46,226 bases of DNA from contig JBBDWO010000001.1 of the NCBI GenBank assembly GCA_040902765.1, positions 1-46,226 of the forward strand, in the 5' to 3' direction. Position 1 is the first letter of the stretch. The number at the start of each line of letters is the position of its first letter. This DNA is from Acidimicrobiia bacterium. GTDB taxonomy: Bacteria; Actinomycetota; Acidimicrobiia; Spongiisociales; UBA11373. Shown here in pieces: positions 7,844 to 15,845 of this stretch. The notes below the pieces were generated by a model. That model worked only from the letters and a program-made list of their open reading frames with translations. It made no database searches and was not told the DNA's origin. The position numbers were made by a program, and so were the translations under genes.

Positions 7844-8914
7844 GTGAAAGTCCTCCTCGTCACCAACGACTATCCGCCCAAGCCGGGGGGAATCCAGCAG
7901 TACCTGGCCGGGTTGGTTCGCTCTCTCCCCGGCGAGGTCAGGGTGATGGCTCCCCGGGACGGCGCCGCTGTCGAGAACGGGGTGGTTCGTGGGCGGGCGC
8001 GCTGGATGCTCCCGACCCGCCGCGTGCGCCGCTGGATCCAGCGTGAGATCGAGGCGTTCTCGCCGGACATCCTCGTGTTCGGGGCACCGACCCCGCTGGC
8101 GTACCTCGGCCCGGGCCTCCGGCGGCGCACCGGTGTGCCCTACGCGGTGCTCTGCTACGGAGCCGAGGTCACGCTCCCCGCGGCTTTCCCGATCGCCCGG
8201 CAACTGGTCGCCTGGCCGCTGCGTCGCGCCGACGCCGTGTTGGGGCTGTCGGCGTACACGGCTTGGCGGGTCGAGCGGCTGGTGGGCAGGCCGGTGCCAA
8301 GGATGGGTGCCGGCATCGGCCCGCGCTTCAGCCCGACGGAGGACCGCCCGGCAGGGCATGTGGTCGGGTGCGTCAGCCGGTTCGTGCCGCGCAAGGGCCA
8401 GGCGAGGGTGCTGCGCGCCGTGGACCGCCTTCGGCGGGAAGGCACGGACGTGTCGCTCCTGCTGGTCGGTACGGGACGCGACGAGCAGCGGCTTCGCCGG
8501 CTCGCCGACCGCCTGGGGGTCCCGACCCGGTTCGAAGTGGGGGTCCCATACGATCGCCTACCCGGCATGTATCGCCAGATGTCGGTGTTCGCCATGCCAT
8601 CGCGGTCGCGGTGGTTCGGGCTGGAGGTGGAGGGGCTCGGTCTGGTGTACCTGGAAGCTTCGGCCACCGGTGTTCCCGTGGTCACCGGCGACTCCGGTGG
8701 GGCGCCGGAGACGGTGCTTCCCGGGGTCACCGGTTTCGTCGCCGATAGCGACGAAACGCTGCTCGACGCGCTCAGGCTCCTGACATCCGATCCGGATCGC
8801 GCCCGGGAAATGGGCGAGGCCGGGACCCGCTGGGTGGCCGAGGAGTACTCATGGGCGGCGGTCGCCGGGCGCTGTGTGGCATCCTTCGAGGCGGTCCTCT
8901 CACCGTCCGACTGA
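7844..8914 (+). CDS. GT4-family glycosyltransferase, PimB'-like
   Basis: A 356-residue GT-B glycosyltransferase. The N-terminal acceptor domain starts with VKVLLVTNDYPPKPGGIQQYL. The donor domain has SRFVPRKGQ, the E-x7-E region VEGLGLVYLEASATGVPVV, and SGGAPETV. The order of these motifs, including the NDYPPKPGGIQ start and VEGLG, closely resembles the mycobacterial/corynebacterial phosphatidylinositol-monomannoside mannosyltransferase PimB'. A GDP-mannose donor and a phosphoinositide acceptor at the inner membrane leaflet are therefore plausible but inferred. GTG starts are possible at 7835 and 7844; I chose the latter because it begins the beta-strand directly. No strong ribosome-binding site is visible. 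The gene stands alone between two heptamer-free promoters. Confidence 0.85.
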   Translation: MKVLLVTNDYPPKPGGIQQYLAGLVRSLPGEVRVMAPRDGAAVENGVVRGRARWMLPTRRVRRWIQREIEAFSPDILVFGAPTPLAYLGPGLRRRTGVPYAVLCYGAEVTLPAAFPIARQLVAWPLRRADAVLGLSAYTAWRVERLVGRPVPRMGAGIGPRFSPTEDRPAGHVVGCVSRFVPRKGQARVLRAVDRLRREGTDVSLLLVGTGRDEQRLRRLADRLGVPTRFEVGVPYDRLPGMYRQMSVFAMPSRSRWFGLEVEGLGLVYLEASATGVPVVTGDSGGAPETVLPGVTGFVADSDETLLDALRLLTSDPDRAREMGEAGTRWVAEEYSWAAVAGRCVASFEAVLSPSD

Positions 8915-8925
8915 CGATCGATGTC

Positions 8926-8954
8926 TTGACAATCGCGCTGACCCGTCGTAAACC
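8926..8954 (+). promoter_or_regulatory. Putative housekeeping promoter of topA
   Basis: A perfect TTGACA -35 box (8926-8931) is followed after 17 bp by TAAACC (8949-8954), with a predicted start near 8961 and topA at 8983. It is the only consensus TTGACA with correct spacing that I noticed in the window. Confidence 0.5.
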
Positions 8955-8982
8955 CTGAACCGTCCCGTCCCCTCCTGAGGTC

Positions 8983-11556
8983 ATGTCGACCAAACTCGTC
9001 ATCGTCGAGTCGCCTGCGAAGGCGCGCACCATATCGGGCTTTCTCGGCCCGGACTTCGTCGTGGAGTCGTCGATCGGCCACATCCGCGACCTGCCGCGCA
9101 GTGCTTCAGACCTTCCGGAGGAATACCGACGCTACGGCGTCGACGTCGACAACGGCTTCAAGCCCTATTACGTCGTGTCCGATTCGAGGAAGCGGCAGAT
9201 CACCCAGCTGAAGCGCGCTCTCAAGGATGCCGACGAGGTACTGCTCGCCACCGACGAGGACCGCGAGGGTGAGGCCATCGCATGGCACCTCGTCGAGGTC
9301 CTCCAGCCGAAGGTACCGGTGAGCCGCATGGTGTTCCACGAGATCACCCGGTCGGCGATCGAGGCCGCAATCGACAACCGCCGGGACATCGACCGTCGGC
9401 TGGTGGACGCGCAGGAGACCCGTCGCATCCTGGACCGCCTCTACGGCTACGAAGTGTCGTCGGTGGTGTGGAAGCGGGTGAAGCCCAAATTGTCGGCCGG
9501 GCGGGTGCAGAGCCCGGCGGTGCGGCTCGTCGTCGAGCGCGAGCGCGAGCGAATCGCCTTCACCGCAGCCTCGTACTGGGATGTGGAGGGTCGGTTCGCC
9601 GTCGACGCTGGCTCGTTCGACGCCACGCTGGTCGCCCTCGACGGGACGCGGATCGCCACCGGCAAGGACTTCGATCGCTCCGGCGTCGTCACCAAGGGCG
9701 ATGTCGTGGTGCTCGATCGGGAGGGGGCCGAAGCAGTCGTCACCGACTTCGGCGACGCCGACTTCGCCATCAGGTCGGTGGAGAGCAAGCCCTTCCGTCG
9801 GTCGCCCTACCCGCCGTTTCGCACCTCGACGCTCCAGCAGGAAGCGGGTCGCAAACTGCGGTTCGGCTCGCAGCGGACCATGCGCGCCGCGCAGAAACTG
9901 TACGAGAACGGCCTCATCACCTACATGAGAACCGACAGCACCGAGCTGTCCTCGGCTGCGGTAGCGGCGGCGCGCCGGCAGGTGGAGGAGATGTACGGTG
10001 CCGAGTACCTCCCCGAGCAGCCCCGGCGCTACCGATCGAACGTCAAGAGCGCCCAGGAGGCGCACGAGGCGATTCGCCCCGCCGGCGACTCGTTCCCGCT
10101 CCCCGACGCGGTCGCCCGCAGTGTGGGGTCGGACGAGGCGAAGGTGTACGAGCTGATCTGGAAGCGCACCATCGCCTCGCAGATGGCCGATGCCGTCGGT
10201 GAGAGCGTGCAGGTGCGCCTCAGCGGCGCAGGAGCCTCGGGGCGCTACGGCGAGTTCGCCACCTCTGGGCGCACGATCACCTTCCCTGGATTCCTGCGTG
10301 CCTACGTGGAGGGTTCGGACGACCCGGATGCCCAGTTGGAGGACCAGGAGCGCCCGCTTCCGCCCCTCGCCGAGGAGCAGGCCACGAGCGTCGAGTCCCT
10401 GGAGGCGGTCGGCCGCGAGACCAAGCCGCCCGCCCGGTACACGGAGGCTTCCCTGGTCAAACGACTGGAGGAGCTGGGCATCGGGCGACCGTCCACCTAC
10501 GCATCGATCATGGAGACCATCCAGGATCGAGGGTACGTGGTCAAGAAGGGCACGGCGCTGGTCCCGACCTCGACCGCCTTCGCCGTCGTGCAGTTGCTCG
10601 AACAGCACTTCGCCGACCTCGTCGACTACGGGTTTACCGCGTCGATGGAGGAGGACCTCGACAAGATCGCCCGCGGCGAGGGTGAGATGGTCCCGTACCT
10701 CCACGCCTTCTTTCACGGTAACGGCCACCCGGGGCTGGTCGCCATCGCTGAGGCGGCCCTGGAGAACGCCGATGCGCGTGAGGTGAACACGCTCCCGCTC
10801 CGGGGGAGTGAGGGTGTCGTGCTGCGCAACGGCCGATATGGCCCCTACCTGCAGGTCGGTGACGACCGGGTGTCCATCCCGGAGGACATCCCACTCGATG
10901 AGCTCACGCCCGAAAGGGTGAAGGAGCTCCTGGAGGCACCCAGCGGAGATCGCGTGCTCGGTGAGCATCCCGAGTCGGGTGAGACGGTTCAGGTGAAGGT
11001 GGGCCGATATGGGCCCTATGTCCAGGTCGGCGAGCACGAGGAGGGGAGTCGGGCGAAGCCGCCGACGGCGTCACTCTTCAAGGACATGGACCCGGCCACC
11101 GTCACCCTCGAGGATGCGATCCAGCTGCTGTCTCTGCCGAGGACCGTCGGTGAGGACCCTGAGTCGGGCGAGTCGATCACGGCTCAGAGCGGTCGCTACG
11201 GCCCCTACCTCAAGAAGGGTGACGATACCCGCAACCTCGAGAACGAACGCGACCTATTCACCGTCGACCTCGACGGGGCTCTCGCGCTGTTCGCCGAGCC
11301 GAAGCGTCGCCGCGGTCAGACGGCAGCGGCGCCGTTGCGGGACCTCGGCGCCGATCCCACCACCGGGTGCCGGATGGTGGTGAAGGACGGGCGCTTCGGT
11401 CTCTACGTCACTGACGGATCGGTGAACGCATCACTCCCCAAGGGCGAATCACCTGAGACGCTCGCCGTCGCACGGGCCTCCGAGCTGCTCGCCGCCCGTC
11501 GGGCGAAGATGAAAGAGCAGGGCAAGACCGTCAAGCCCTGCAAGCCGATGGCCTAG
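8983..11556 (+). CDS. topA: DNA topoisomerase I (type IA)
   Basis: An 857-residue enzyme that relaxes negatively supercoiled DNA through a tyrosyl-DNA intermediate. The TOPRIM domain shows the catalytic Glu9 (VIVESPAKART) and the DxD triad in ATDEDREGEAIAW (Asp91, Asp93, Glu95). The active-site tyrosine is Tyr314 in GLITYMRTDST. After the core come several actinobacterial-type C-terminal repeats, each marked by RYGPYL or RFGLYV (near residues 620, 670, 738 and 805). These replace the cysteine zinc fingers of enterobacterial TopA. A short lysine-rich tail (RRAKMKEQGKTVKPCKP) ends the protein. The ATG follows CCTGAGG. The CTCCAGG heptamer array begins 2 nt after the stop codon. Confidence 0.97.
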   Translation: MSTKLVIVESPAKARTISGFLGPDFVVESSIGHIRDLPRSASDLPEEYRRYGVDVDNGFKPYYVVSDSRKRQITQLKRALKDADEVLLATDEDREGEAIAWHLVEVLQPKVPVSRMVFHEITRSAIEAAIDNRRDIDRRLVDAQETRRILDRLYGYEVSSVVWKRVKPKLSAGRVQSPAVRLVVERERERIAFTAASYWDVEGRFAVDAGSFDATLVALDGTRIATGKDFDRSGVVTKGDVVVLDREGAEAVVTDFGDADFAIRSVESKPFRRSPYPPFRTSTLQQEAGRKLRFGSQRTMRAAQKLYENGLITYMRTDSTELSSAAVAAARRQVEEMYGAEYLPEQPRRYRSNVKSAQEAHEAIRPAGDSFPLPDAVARSVGSDEAKVYELIWKRTIASQMADAVGESVQVRLSGAGASGRYGEFATSGRTITFPGFLRAYVEGSDDPDAQLEDQERPLPPLAEEQATSVESLEAVGRETKPPARYTEASLVKRLEELGIGRPSTYASIMETIQDRGYVVKKGTALVPTSTAFAVVQLLEQHFADLVDYGFTASMEEDLDKIARGEGEMVPYLHAFFHGNGHPGLVAIAEAALENADAREVNTLPLRGSEGVVLRNGRYGPYLQVGDDRVSIPEDIPLDELTPERVKELLEAPSGDRVLGEHPESGETVQVKVGRYGPYVQVGEHEEGSRAKPPTASLFKDMDPATVTLEDAIQLLSLPRTVGEDPESGESITAQSGRYGPYLKKGDDTRNLENERDLFTVDLDGALALFAEPKRRRGQTAAAPLRDLGADPTTGCRMVVKDGRFGLYVTDGSVNASLPKGESPETLAVARASELLAARRAKMKEQGKTVKPCKPMA

Positions 11557-11557
11557 C

Positions 11558-11613
11558 CTCCAGGCTCCAGGCTCCAGGCTCCAGGCTCCAGGCTCCAGGC
11601 TCCAGGCTCCAGG
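11558..11613. repeat. Tandem heptamer array (CTCCAGG)8
   Basis: Exactly eight perfect CTCCAGG units begin just after the topA stop codon. A degenerate relative (GGCTCCA/GGCCCCA) is found after hpt at 24871-24898. Confidence 0.95.
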
Positions 11614-11703
11614 CAATCGAGGGGATTCGCCTCCCGAACCCGACTGAAGGGGACGTCCGCTTAGGGAAGTGCCTATTTGGCGCACCGGGTCTTGACGGCG
11701 GCA

Positions 11704-11709
11704 TACTGT
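11704..11709 (+). promoter_or_regulatory. Putative -10 box (TACTGT) of the MFS gene
   Basis: TACTGT lies 39 nt before the GTG at 11749 that I take as the MFS start. If used, it excludes the longer reading frame beginning at 11677. No convincing -35 box is seen. Confidence 0.35.
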
Positions 11710-11748
11710 CAGGCTCAATGTGTCCCGCACCGCTCCGGCTGTCCCACC

Positions 11749-13176
11749 GTGCCTACTTCGACTGAGGCGCCCCCGCGCTCGGCGTGGAGCCTGCTGAAGA
11801 CCGGGCCGTTTTCACGGCTGTGGCGCGCCGGACTGGTGAGCAGCACCGGCGACTGGATCTCGATCCTGGCGACGCTGTCGCTCGCCGAGGAGCTCGCCGG
11901 TGGTAGCGGGATCGTGCTCGCCCTCACCTCGCGCATCCTCCCCGGGCTGTTCTTCGCCGCCATCGGCGGGATCATCGCCGATCGCTTCAACCGCAAGTTC
12001 GTGATGATGTTCACCGAGGTCGGTCGGGCCGGGCTGGTCTTGAGTCTGGCCTTCGCCAGTTCGATCACCCATCTCATCCTGGTCAACCTGCTGATCGAGG
12101 CGCTCACGCTCCTGTTCCAGCCGGCGAAGGAGGCGACGGTGCCGCGCCTGGTGCAGCGAAACGAGCTGGTCCAGGCGAACAGCCTGTCGCTGAGTGCCGC
12201 CTACGGGACCTTCCCCATCGGTGCGCTCATCTTCCTCGCCATCGCTCCGTGGGGGGACAACGTGACCCTGGGCGGGCTGCTGCCCGGCACCCATCAGAGC
12301 CTCGCCTTCCTCTGCGATGCGGTGACCTACCTGGTGTCGTTCGCCATCCTCACCACCCTGCCGTCCCTCCCCTCCGCCAGGAGGCGGCGGCCCAAGGACG
12401 GGCGGGGGCGATGGCATCCGATGGCAGCGGTCCTCGACTTCAAGGAAGGCGTCGCCTTCGTGGCGAAACACAAGCGCGTCCGCAACGTGGTGCTCGCCAT
12501 GACGGTGGCGCTCGCCGGTGGTGGGATCGTCGTCGTGCTCGGCAAGCCCTTCTCCCGCGACGTGCTCCTGACCGGCGCCGTCGGCTTCCCCGCTCTGCTC
12601 ACTGCCTTCGGCCTCGGCGCGGCTCTCGGCATCGTGATGGTGACGATCTTCGCCACCCGGTTCCAGTTCAAGGACATCCTGTTCGCCCTCGCGCTGGTCC
12701 TCTCCGGGTCTTCGCTCGCCGCCGCGGCGTTCGTCACCTCCCTGTCCGGGGCCGTCGGATGGATCGGGGCGATGGGGTTCGGTGCCGGTGCGGCGTATGT
12801 CCTCGGGTTCGCCCATCTTCACGAGCAGGCGGAGGACGAGGTCCGCGGCCGTGCTTTCGCCGCGCTGTTCTCGCTCATGCGGATCGGGCTGCTGACTGCG
12901 ATGATGCTCGCCCTTCCCCTGGCTCGTCTGTTCCAGGGTTGGCTGCCGGGGATCCTCGCCGATGGTCGCCGCATGGTCCTGTTCGTCGGCGGGCTCACCA
13001 TGCTGTTCGGCGGCGTCGTCACCCTCTGGCGGGTCCGAGCCAATCTGATCGCCCTCGGCAAGATCGGTGGTGAGGGTCCGACGGTGTCGGCGGCGACGAC
13101 CGCCCTGAAGTCCCATCAGCGTGCCGTCAGCGGGATCGACAGCCCCGACGAGTTCGACTCCGAGGACGAGCCATGA
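11749..13176 (+). CDS. Major facilitator superfamily transporter (MFS_3-like)
   Basis: A 475-residue membrane protein with about twelve hydrophobic helices. It begins with a short polar region and RLWRAGLVSSTGDWISILA, the usual start of the MFS exporters related to enterobactin and macrolide efflux proteins. The A-like loop motif is GGIIADRFNRKFVMM (residues 75-89), and FQPAKEATVPRLV follows TM4. The substrate cannot be told; export of a small molecule is most likely. The GTG at 11749 is chosen over 11677, because the region upstream reads like non-coding sequence and contains the -10 box. The stop overlaps the tmk start (ATGA), so it is translationally coupled to tmk and holB, although there is no evident functional link. 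Confidence 0.85.
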   Translation: MPTSTEAPPRSAWSLLKTGPFSRLWRAGLVSSTGDWISILATLSLAEELAGGSGIVLALTSRILPGLFFAAIGGIIADRFNRKFVMMFTEVGRAGLVLSLAFASSITHLILVNLLIEALTLLFQPAKEATVPRLVQRNELVQANSLSLSAAYGTFPIGALIFLAIAPWGDNVTLGGLLPGTHQSLAFLCDAVTYLVSFAILTTLPSLPSARRRRPKDGRGRWHPMAAVLDFKEGVAFVAKHKRVRNVVLAMTVALAGGGIVVVLGKPFSRDVLLTGAVGFPALLTAFGLGAALGIVMVTIFATRFQFKDILFALALVLSGSSLAAAAFVTSLSGAVGWIGAMGFGAGAAYVLGFAHLHEQAEDEVRGRAFAALFSLMRIGLLTAMMLALPLARLFQGWLPGILADGRRMVLFVGGLTMLFGGVVTLWRVRANLIALGKIGGEGPTVSAATTALKSHQRAVSGIDSPDEFDSEDEP

Positions 13177-13778
13177 CGGTCCGATACGTCGCCTTCGAGG
13201 GCATCGACGGGGCGGGGAAGTCGACGGTATGCCGCCGGGTAGCCGAGGGGCTCGAGGCGGCCGGCTGGCGGACGATGGTGGTGAGGGAGCCGGGGGGCAC
13301 CGAAGTCGGGGAAGCCCTGAGAAGCGTCCTGCTCGATCATCCCGGGCACGTCGACGACTGGGCCGAAGCGCTCCTCTTCGCCGCCGCTCGTGCCCAACTG
13401 GTCACCGAGCTGGTCGGCCCGGCGCTCGCCGAAGGGCGGACCGTGTTGTCGGATCGGTCGGTGTACTCGTCCCTCGCCTATCAGGGCGGTGCCCGCGGCC
13501 TCGGCGTGGACCTGGTGCGGCAGGTGAACGAGGTGGGCCTGAGGGGCGTGTGGCCGGAGGTCGTGGTGCTGCTGCGGCTGGAGCCCGAGAGCGGGCTGGA
13601 ACGCGAGGACGGTGCCGACCGGATCTCGAGTGCGGGCATCGCCCTCCAGCAGCGAGTCGCCGCTGCGTACGATGCCCTCGCCGCAGAAGAGAGCGAGCGG
13701 TTCGTGATCGTCGATGCGCGTGATCCCCTCGACGAGGTGGTCGGGTCGGTGCTCGCCGAACTGGAGCGACGGTGGTGA
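13173..13778 (+). CDS. tmk: Thymidylate kinase
   Basis: A 201-residue enzyme phosphorylating dTMP to dTDP with ATP. The P-loop is EGIDGAGKST (residues 9-18). REPGGTEVGE (residues 39-48) contacts the nucleotide, and the DRSVYSSLAYQG motif (about residues 92-103) carries the DR pair and the thymine-binding region. The LID segment after LERE is short and acidic (DGADRIS). The start overlaps the MFS stop by four bases and the end overlaps holB by seven. The tmk-holB pairing is widespread in bacteria. Confidence 0.96.
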   Translation: MTVRYVAFEGIDGAGKSTVCRRVAEGLEAAGWRTMVVREPGGTEVGEALRSVLLDHPGHVDDWAEALLFAAARAQLVTELVGPALAEGRTVLSDRSVYSSLAYQGGARGLGVDLVRQVNEVGLRGVWPEVVVLLRLEPESGLEREDGADRISSAGIALQQRVAAAYDALAAEESERFVIVDARDPLDEVVGSVLAELERRW

Positions 13779-14836
13779 CGCCATTCGGCGACGTCATCGG
13801 CCACGAGGCCGTGCTGACGAACCTGCGCGCCGATCTGGAGCGGCCGTCCCACGCCTATCTGTTCCTCGGCCCGGCCAGCGTTGGTAAGGCCACCGTGGCC
13901 CGACGGTTCGCCGCTGCGCTGCTCTGCGGTGACGATGCATCCGGCATCCGCCGGGTCATGGACGGCAATCACCCGGACCTGGAGGTCGTCGAGCCCGACG
14001 GCCGGACCGCCCTGACGGTGGATCGGGCCCGAGAGGCGGTGGCCCGGGCGGTACGCACGCCGGTCGAGGCGGACCGCAAAGTGTTCCTCTTCGAGGATGC
14101 CGGGCTCATGAACGACGAGGCGGCGAATGCACTCCTCAAGACTCTCGAGGAGCCGACAGCCACCACCATCTTTCTCCTCGTGGCCGAGTCGGAGGCCGAC
14201 CTCCCACTGACGGTGGCCAGCCGCTGCCGCGTGGTCGTGTTCGGCCGGGTCCCCGAAGGCCAGATCGGTGACGGCTTGGTAGCCACCGGTGTCGCCGAGA
14301 CGCAGGCCCGAGGCGCCGCCACCGCGTCGGGGGGCCGGCCCGGGCTGGCGCTGACGCTCGCTACGCGACCGGAGGTGGCCCGGTTCCGCGAGGCCTGGTT
14401 GGGGGTGCCCAAGCGGATCGACGGGACCGCGGGCGGTGCGGTGCGCCTGGCCGGGGAGTTGGTGGCTTCTGTGGAACCACTGATCCAGGGCCTGACCGAG
14501 TCTCAGGAGGCGCAGGTCGAGCAGGCCCGTACCGAGGGCTATGACACCAAGGCGATGCAGGACCGGCATGACCGGGAGCGGCGCAGGGCGGTGATCGCCC
14601 TCCACCGGGGGGGTCTGGAGATCCTCGCCTCGTGGTACCGCGATGCCGCGGTGGCCCAGTTCGGCGGTCCGGTGCGCAACACCGACGTTCCCGGCACCGA
14701 CTTTGCCGGGAGGTCGGCAGCGCGCGCCGTCGCCGACGCCGGGCGGGTACTCGAGGCGATCGAGTCCTTGGAACGCAACCAGCGTCCCGAGTTGGCGTTC
14801 ACCGCGCTCCTTTCGGACCTTGGAACCTCGTCGTAA
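13772..14836 (+). CDS. holB: DNA polymerase III delta' subunit (clamp loader)
   Basis: A 354-residue AAA+ protein of the replication clamp loader. It begins FGDVIGHEAVLTNL and has a Walker A-like GPASVGKAT (about residues 31-39), DGNHPDLEVVEPDG, a DAGLMNDEAANALLKTLEEP segment and the SRC sensor/finger (LTVASRCRVVVFG). The zinc-binding cysteine module normally between Walker A and NHPDL is missing; only one cysteine (LLCGDD) remains. The C-terminal collar region is poorly conserved, as in other actinobacteria. Two GTG codons (13772 and 13775) could start translation. It overlaps tmk, so coupled expression is expected. Confidence 0.9.
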   Translation: MVTPFGDVIGHEAVLTNLRADLERPSHAYLFLGPASVGKATVARRFAAALLCGDDASGIRRVMDGNHPDLEVVEPDGRTALTVDRAREAVARAVRTPVEADRKVFLFEDAGLMNDEAANALLKTLEEPTATTIFLLVAESEADLPLTVASRCRVVVFGRVPEGQIGDGLVATGVAETQARGAATASGGRPGLALTLATRPEVARFREAWLGVPKRIDGTAGGAVRLAGELVASVEPLIQGLTESQEAQVEQARTEGYDTKAMQDRHDRERRRAVIALHRGGLEILASWYRDAAVAQFGGPVRNTDVPGTDFAGRSAARAVADAGRVLEAIESLERNQRPELAFTALLSDLGTSS

Positions 14837-14861
14837 CCCCGGCTTCCCGGCCGGTGCGCTC

Positions 14862-15458
14862 GTGACACTGCGAGAGGCGATCCCCGCCGTTCGGAGGATG
14901 GCTCGGTGGTGGACCGACTTCGAGGTCTCCGGCCCGCCGCTGCCGGCGGGTCCGGTGGTCGTCGCTGCCAATCATTTGTCCCACGTGGATCCGCTCGTGG
15001 TCACCATGGCCGTCGACCGTCCGGTCCGGTTCCTCGCCCTCGACGAGCTGTTCGGTCACCAGCGAGCTTTCGACGACCTGCTCCTGTGGCTCGGGTCGAT
15101 CCCGCTGACGAGGACCGGCATTCCCCTGTCGGCGATGCGGACCGCGCTCGGTGAGCTCGCTGGGGGCGGAGCCGTAGCGATGTTCCCCGAGGGGCGCCGG
15201 GTGGCTGCCTGGGGCGACGAGTGGCCGCGGCGCGGGGCCGCCTGGTTGTCCGTGAGGTCAGGTACGCCGCTGGCACCGGTGGCGATCACCGGCAGCGGCG
15301 GCGTCATGGGCCTCGAGGACAAGAAGCTGCAGCGCCACCCGGTGTCGGTCGTCCGCTGCGAGCCCCTCCACCCCGACGAGTTCCGGAACCTCGACGATCC
15401 CGTCGCCGCCATGACCGAAGAGTGGGCACTGCGCATCGGGGAGGCGCTGAGGAAGTAG
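14862..15458 (+). CDS. PlsC-family 1-acyl-glycerol-3-phosphate acyltransferase
   Basis: A 198-residue membrane-associated acyltransferase, probably in phospholipid synthesis. The HX4D catalytic motif is NHLSHVDPL (about residues 32-40). The substrate-binding FPEGRR motif follows near residue 108, then the RRGAAWLSVRSGTPLAPVAI strand. The family also contains enzymes acylating other lipids, so the acceptor is not certain. The GTG at 14862 is preferred; the open frame extends upstream into holB only as an overlap. It starts 25 nt after holB. The stop codon is overlapped by the first unit of a GCGAGGG heptamer array. Confidence 0.88.
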   Translation: MTLREAIPAVRRMARWWTDFEVSGPPLPAGPVVVAANHLSHVDPLVVTMAVDRPVRFLALDELFGHQRAFDDLLLWLGSIPLTRTGIPLSAMRTALGELAGGGAVAMFPEGRRVAAWGDEWPRRGAAWLSVRSGTPLAPVAITGSGGVMGLEDKKLQRHPVSVVRCEPLHPDEFRNLDDPVAAMTEEWALRIGEALRK

Positions 15459-15527
15459 CGAGGGGCGAGGGGCGAGGGGCGAGGGGCGAGGAGCGAGGGG
15501 CGAGGGGCGAGGGGCGAGGAGCGAGGG
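15458..15527. repeat. Tandem heptamer array (GCGAGGG)10
   Basis: Ten contiguous 7-bp units, GCGAGGG with two GCGAGGA variants, start on the last base of the acyltransferase stop codon. They lead directly into the dispersed composite element at 15551. Confidence 0.93.
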
Positions 15528-15550
15528 CGGGTGGCCGGGCAGGGGTCCAG

Positions 15551-15813
15551 ACTCTCTCCCCCCGAAGGGGGGAGTACCTGACGGCGTAGCCGTCAGGGGA
15601 GGGGGGAGGGCGAACCCTTCGTGGGCCTCGCGACGCGCTTGGCCTCCCCCTCCGTCAGCGACCTGCGGTCGCTGCCACCTCCCCCTACAGGGGAGGGAAC
15701 CGTGTGACGGTGCCCCTTTGCGGTTCCTCCCCCGAGGGGGGTAGTACCGCCGGGAGCGGAGCGAGCGGCGGGGAGGGGGGAGGGCGAACCCTTCGTGGGC
15801 CCGGCGACGCGCT
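15551..15813. repeat. Dispersed composite hairpin element, copy A (one full plus one partial unit)
   Basis: This gap of about 390 bp holds no gene. Unit 1 (15551-15702) starts with the CTCTCCCCCCGAAGGGGGGAG hairpin. The hairpin CTGACGGC-GTA-GCCGTCAG follows, then GGGGAGGGGGGAGGGCGA, GTGGGCCTCGCGACGCG, the CAGCGAC/GTCGCTG hairpin and a terminal CCTCCCC/GGGGAGG hairpin. Unit 2 (15724-15813) repeats the first half with a different internal hairpin (CCGCCGGGAGCGGAGCGAG). Related copies lie at 18094-18165, 28749-28903 (opposite orientation) and 42152-42309. Confidence 0.85.
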
Positions 15814-15827
15814 TCTCCTTCCACCGT

Positions 15828-15839
15828 AACGGTACCGTT
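15828..15839 (+). promoter_or_regulatory. Palindrome overlapping a TACCGT -10 box
   Basis: AACGGTACCGTT is a perfect 12-bp palindrome. It contains TACCGT (15833-15838), which lies 7 nt before the epimerase ATG, so the transcript is probably leaderless. A palindrome on the -10 box is a natural repressor site; this is inference. Confidence 0.45.
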
Positions 15840-15845
15840 CCCCTC

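Noticed and set aside
9106-11037. 643-codon open frame on the minus strand inside topA
   Set aside because: It lies entirely opposite topA, has no recognisable motif and shows the composition of an antisense frame in GC-rich DNA.
15593-15824. Pro/Ser/Gly-rich reading frames across the composite elements
   Set aside because: Similar frames appear in all copies on both strands because the elements are GC-rich and repetitive; there is no start signal or conserved domain.
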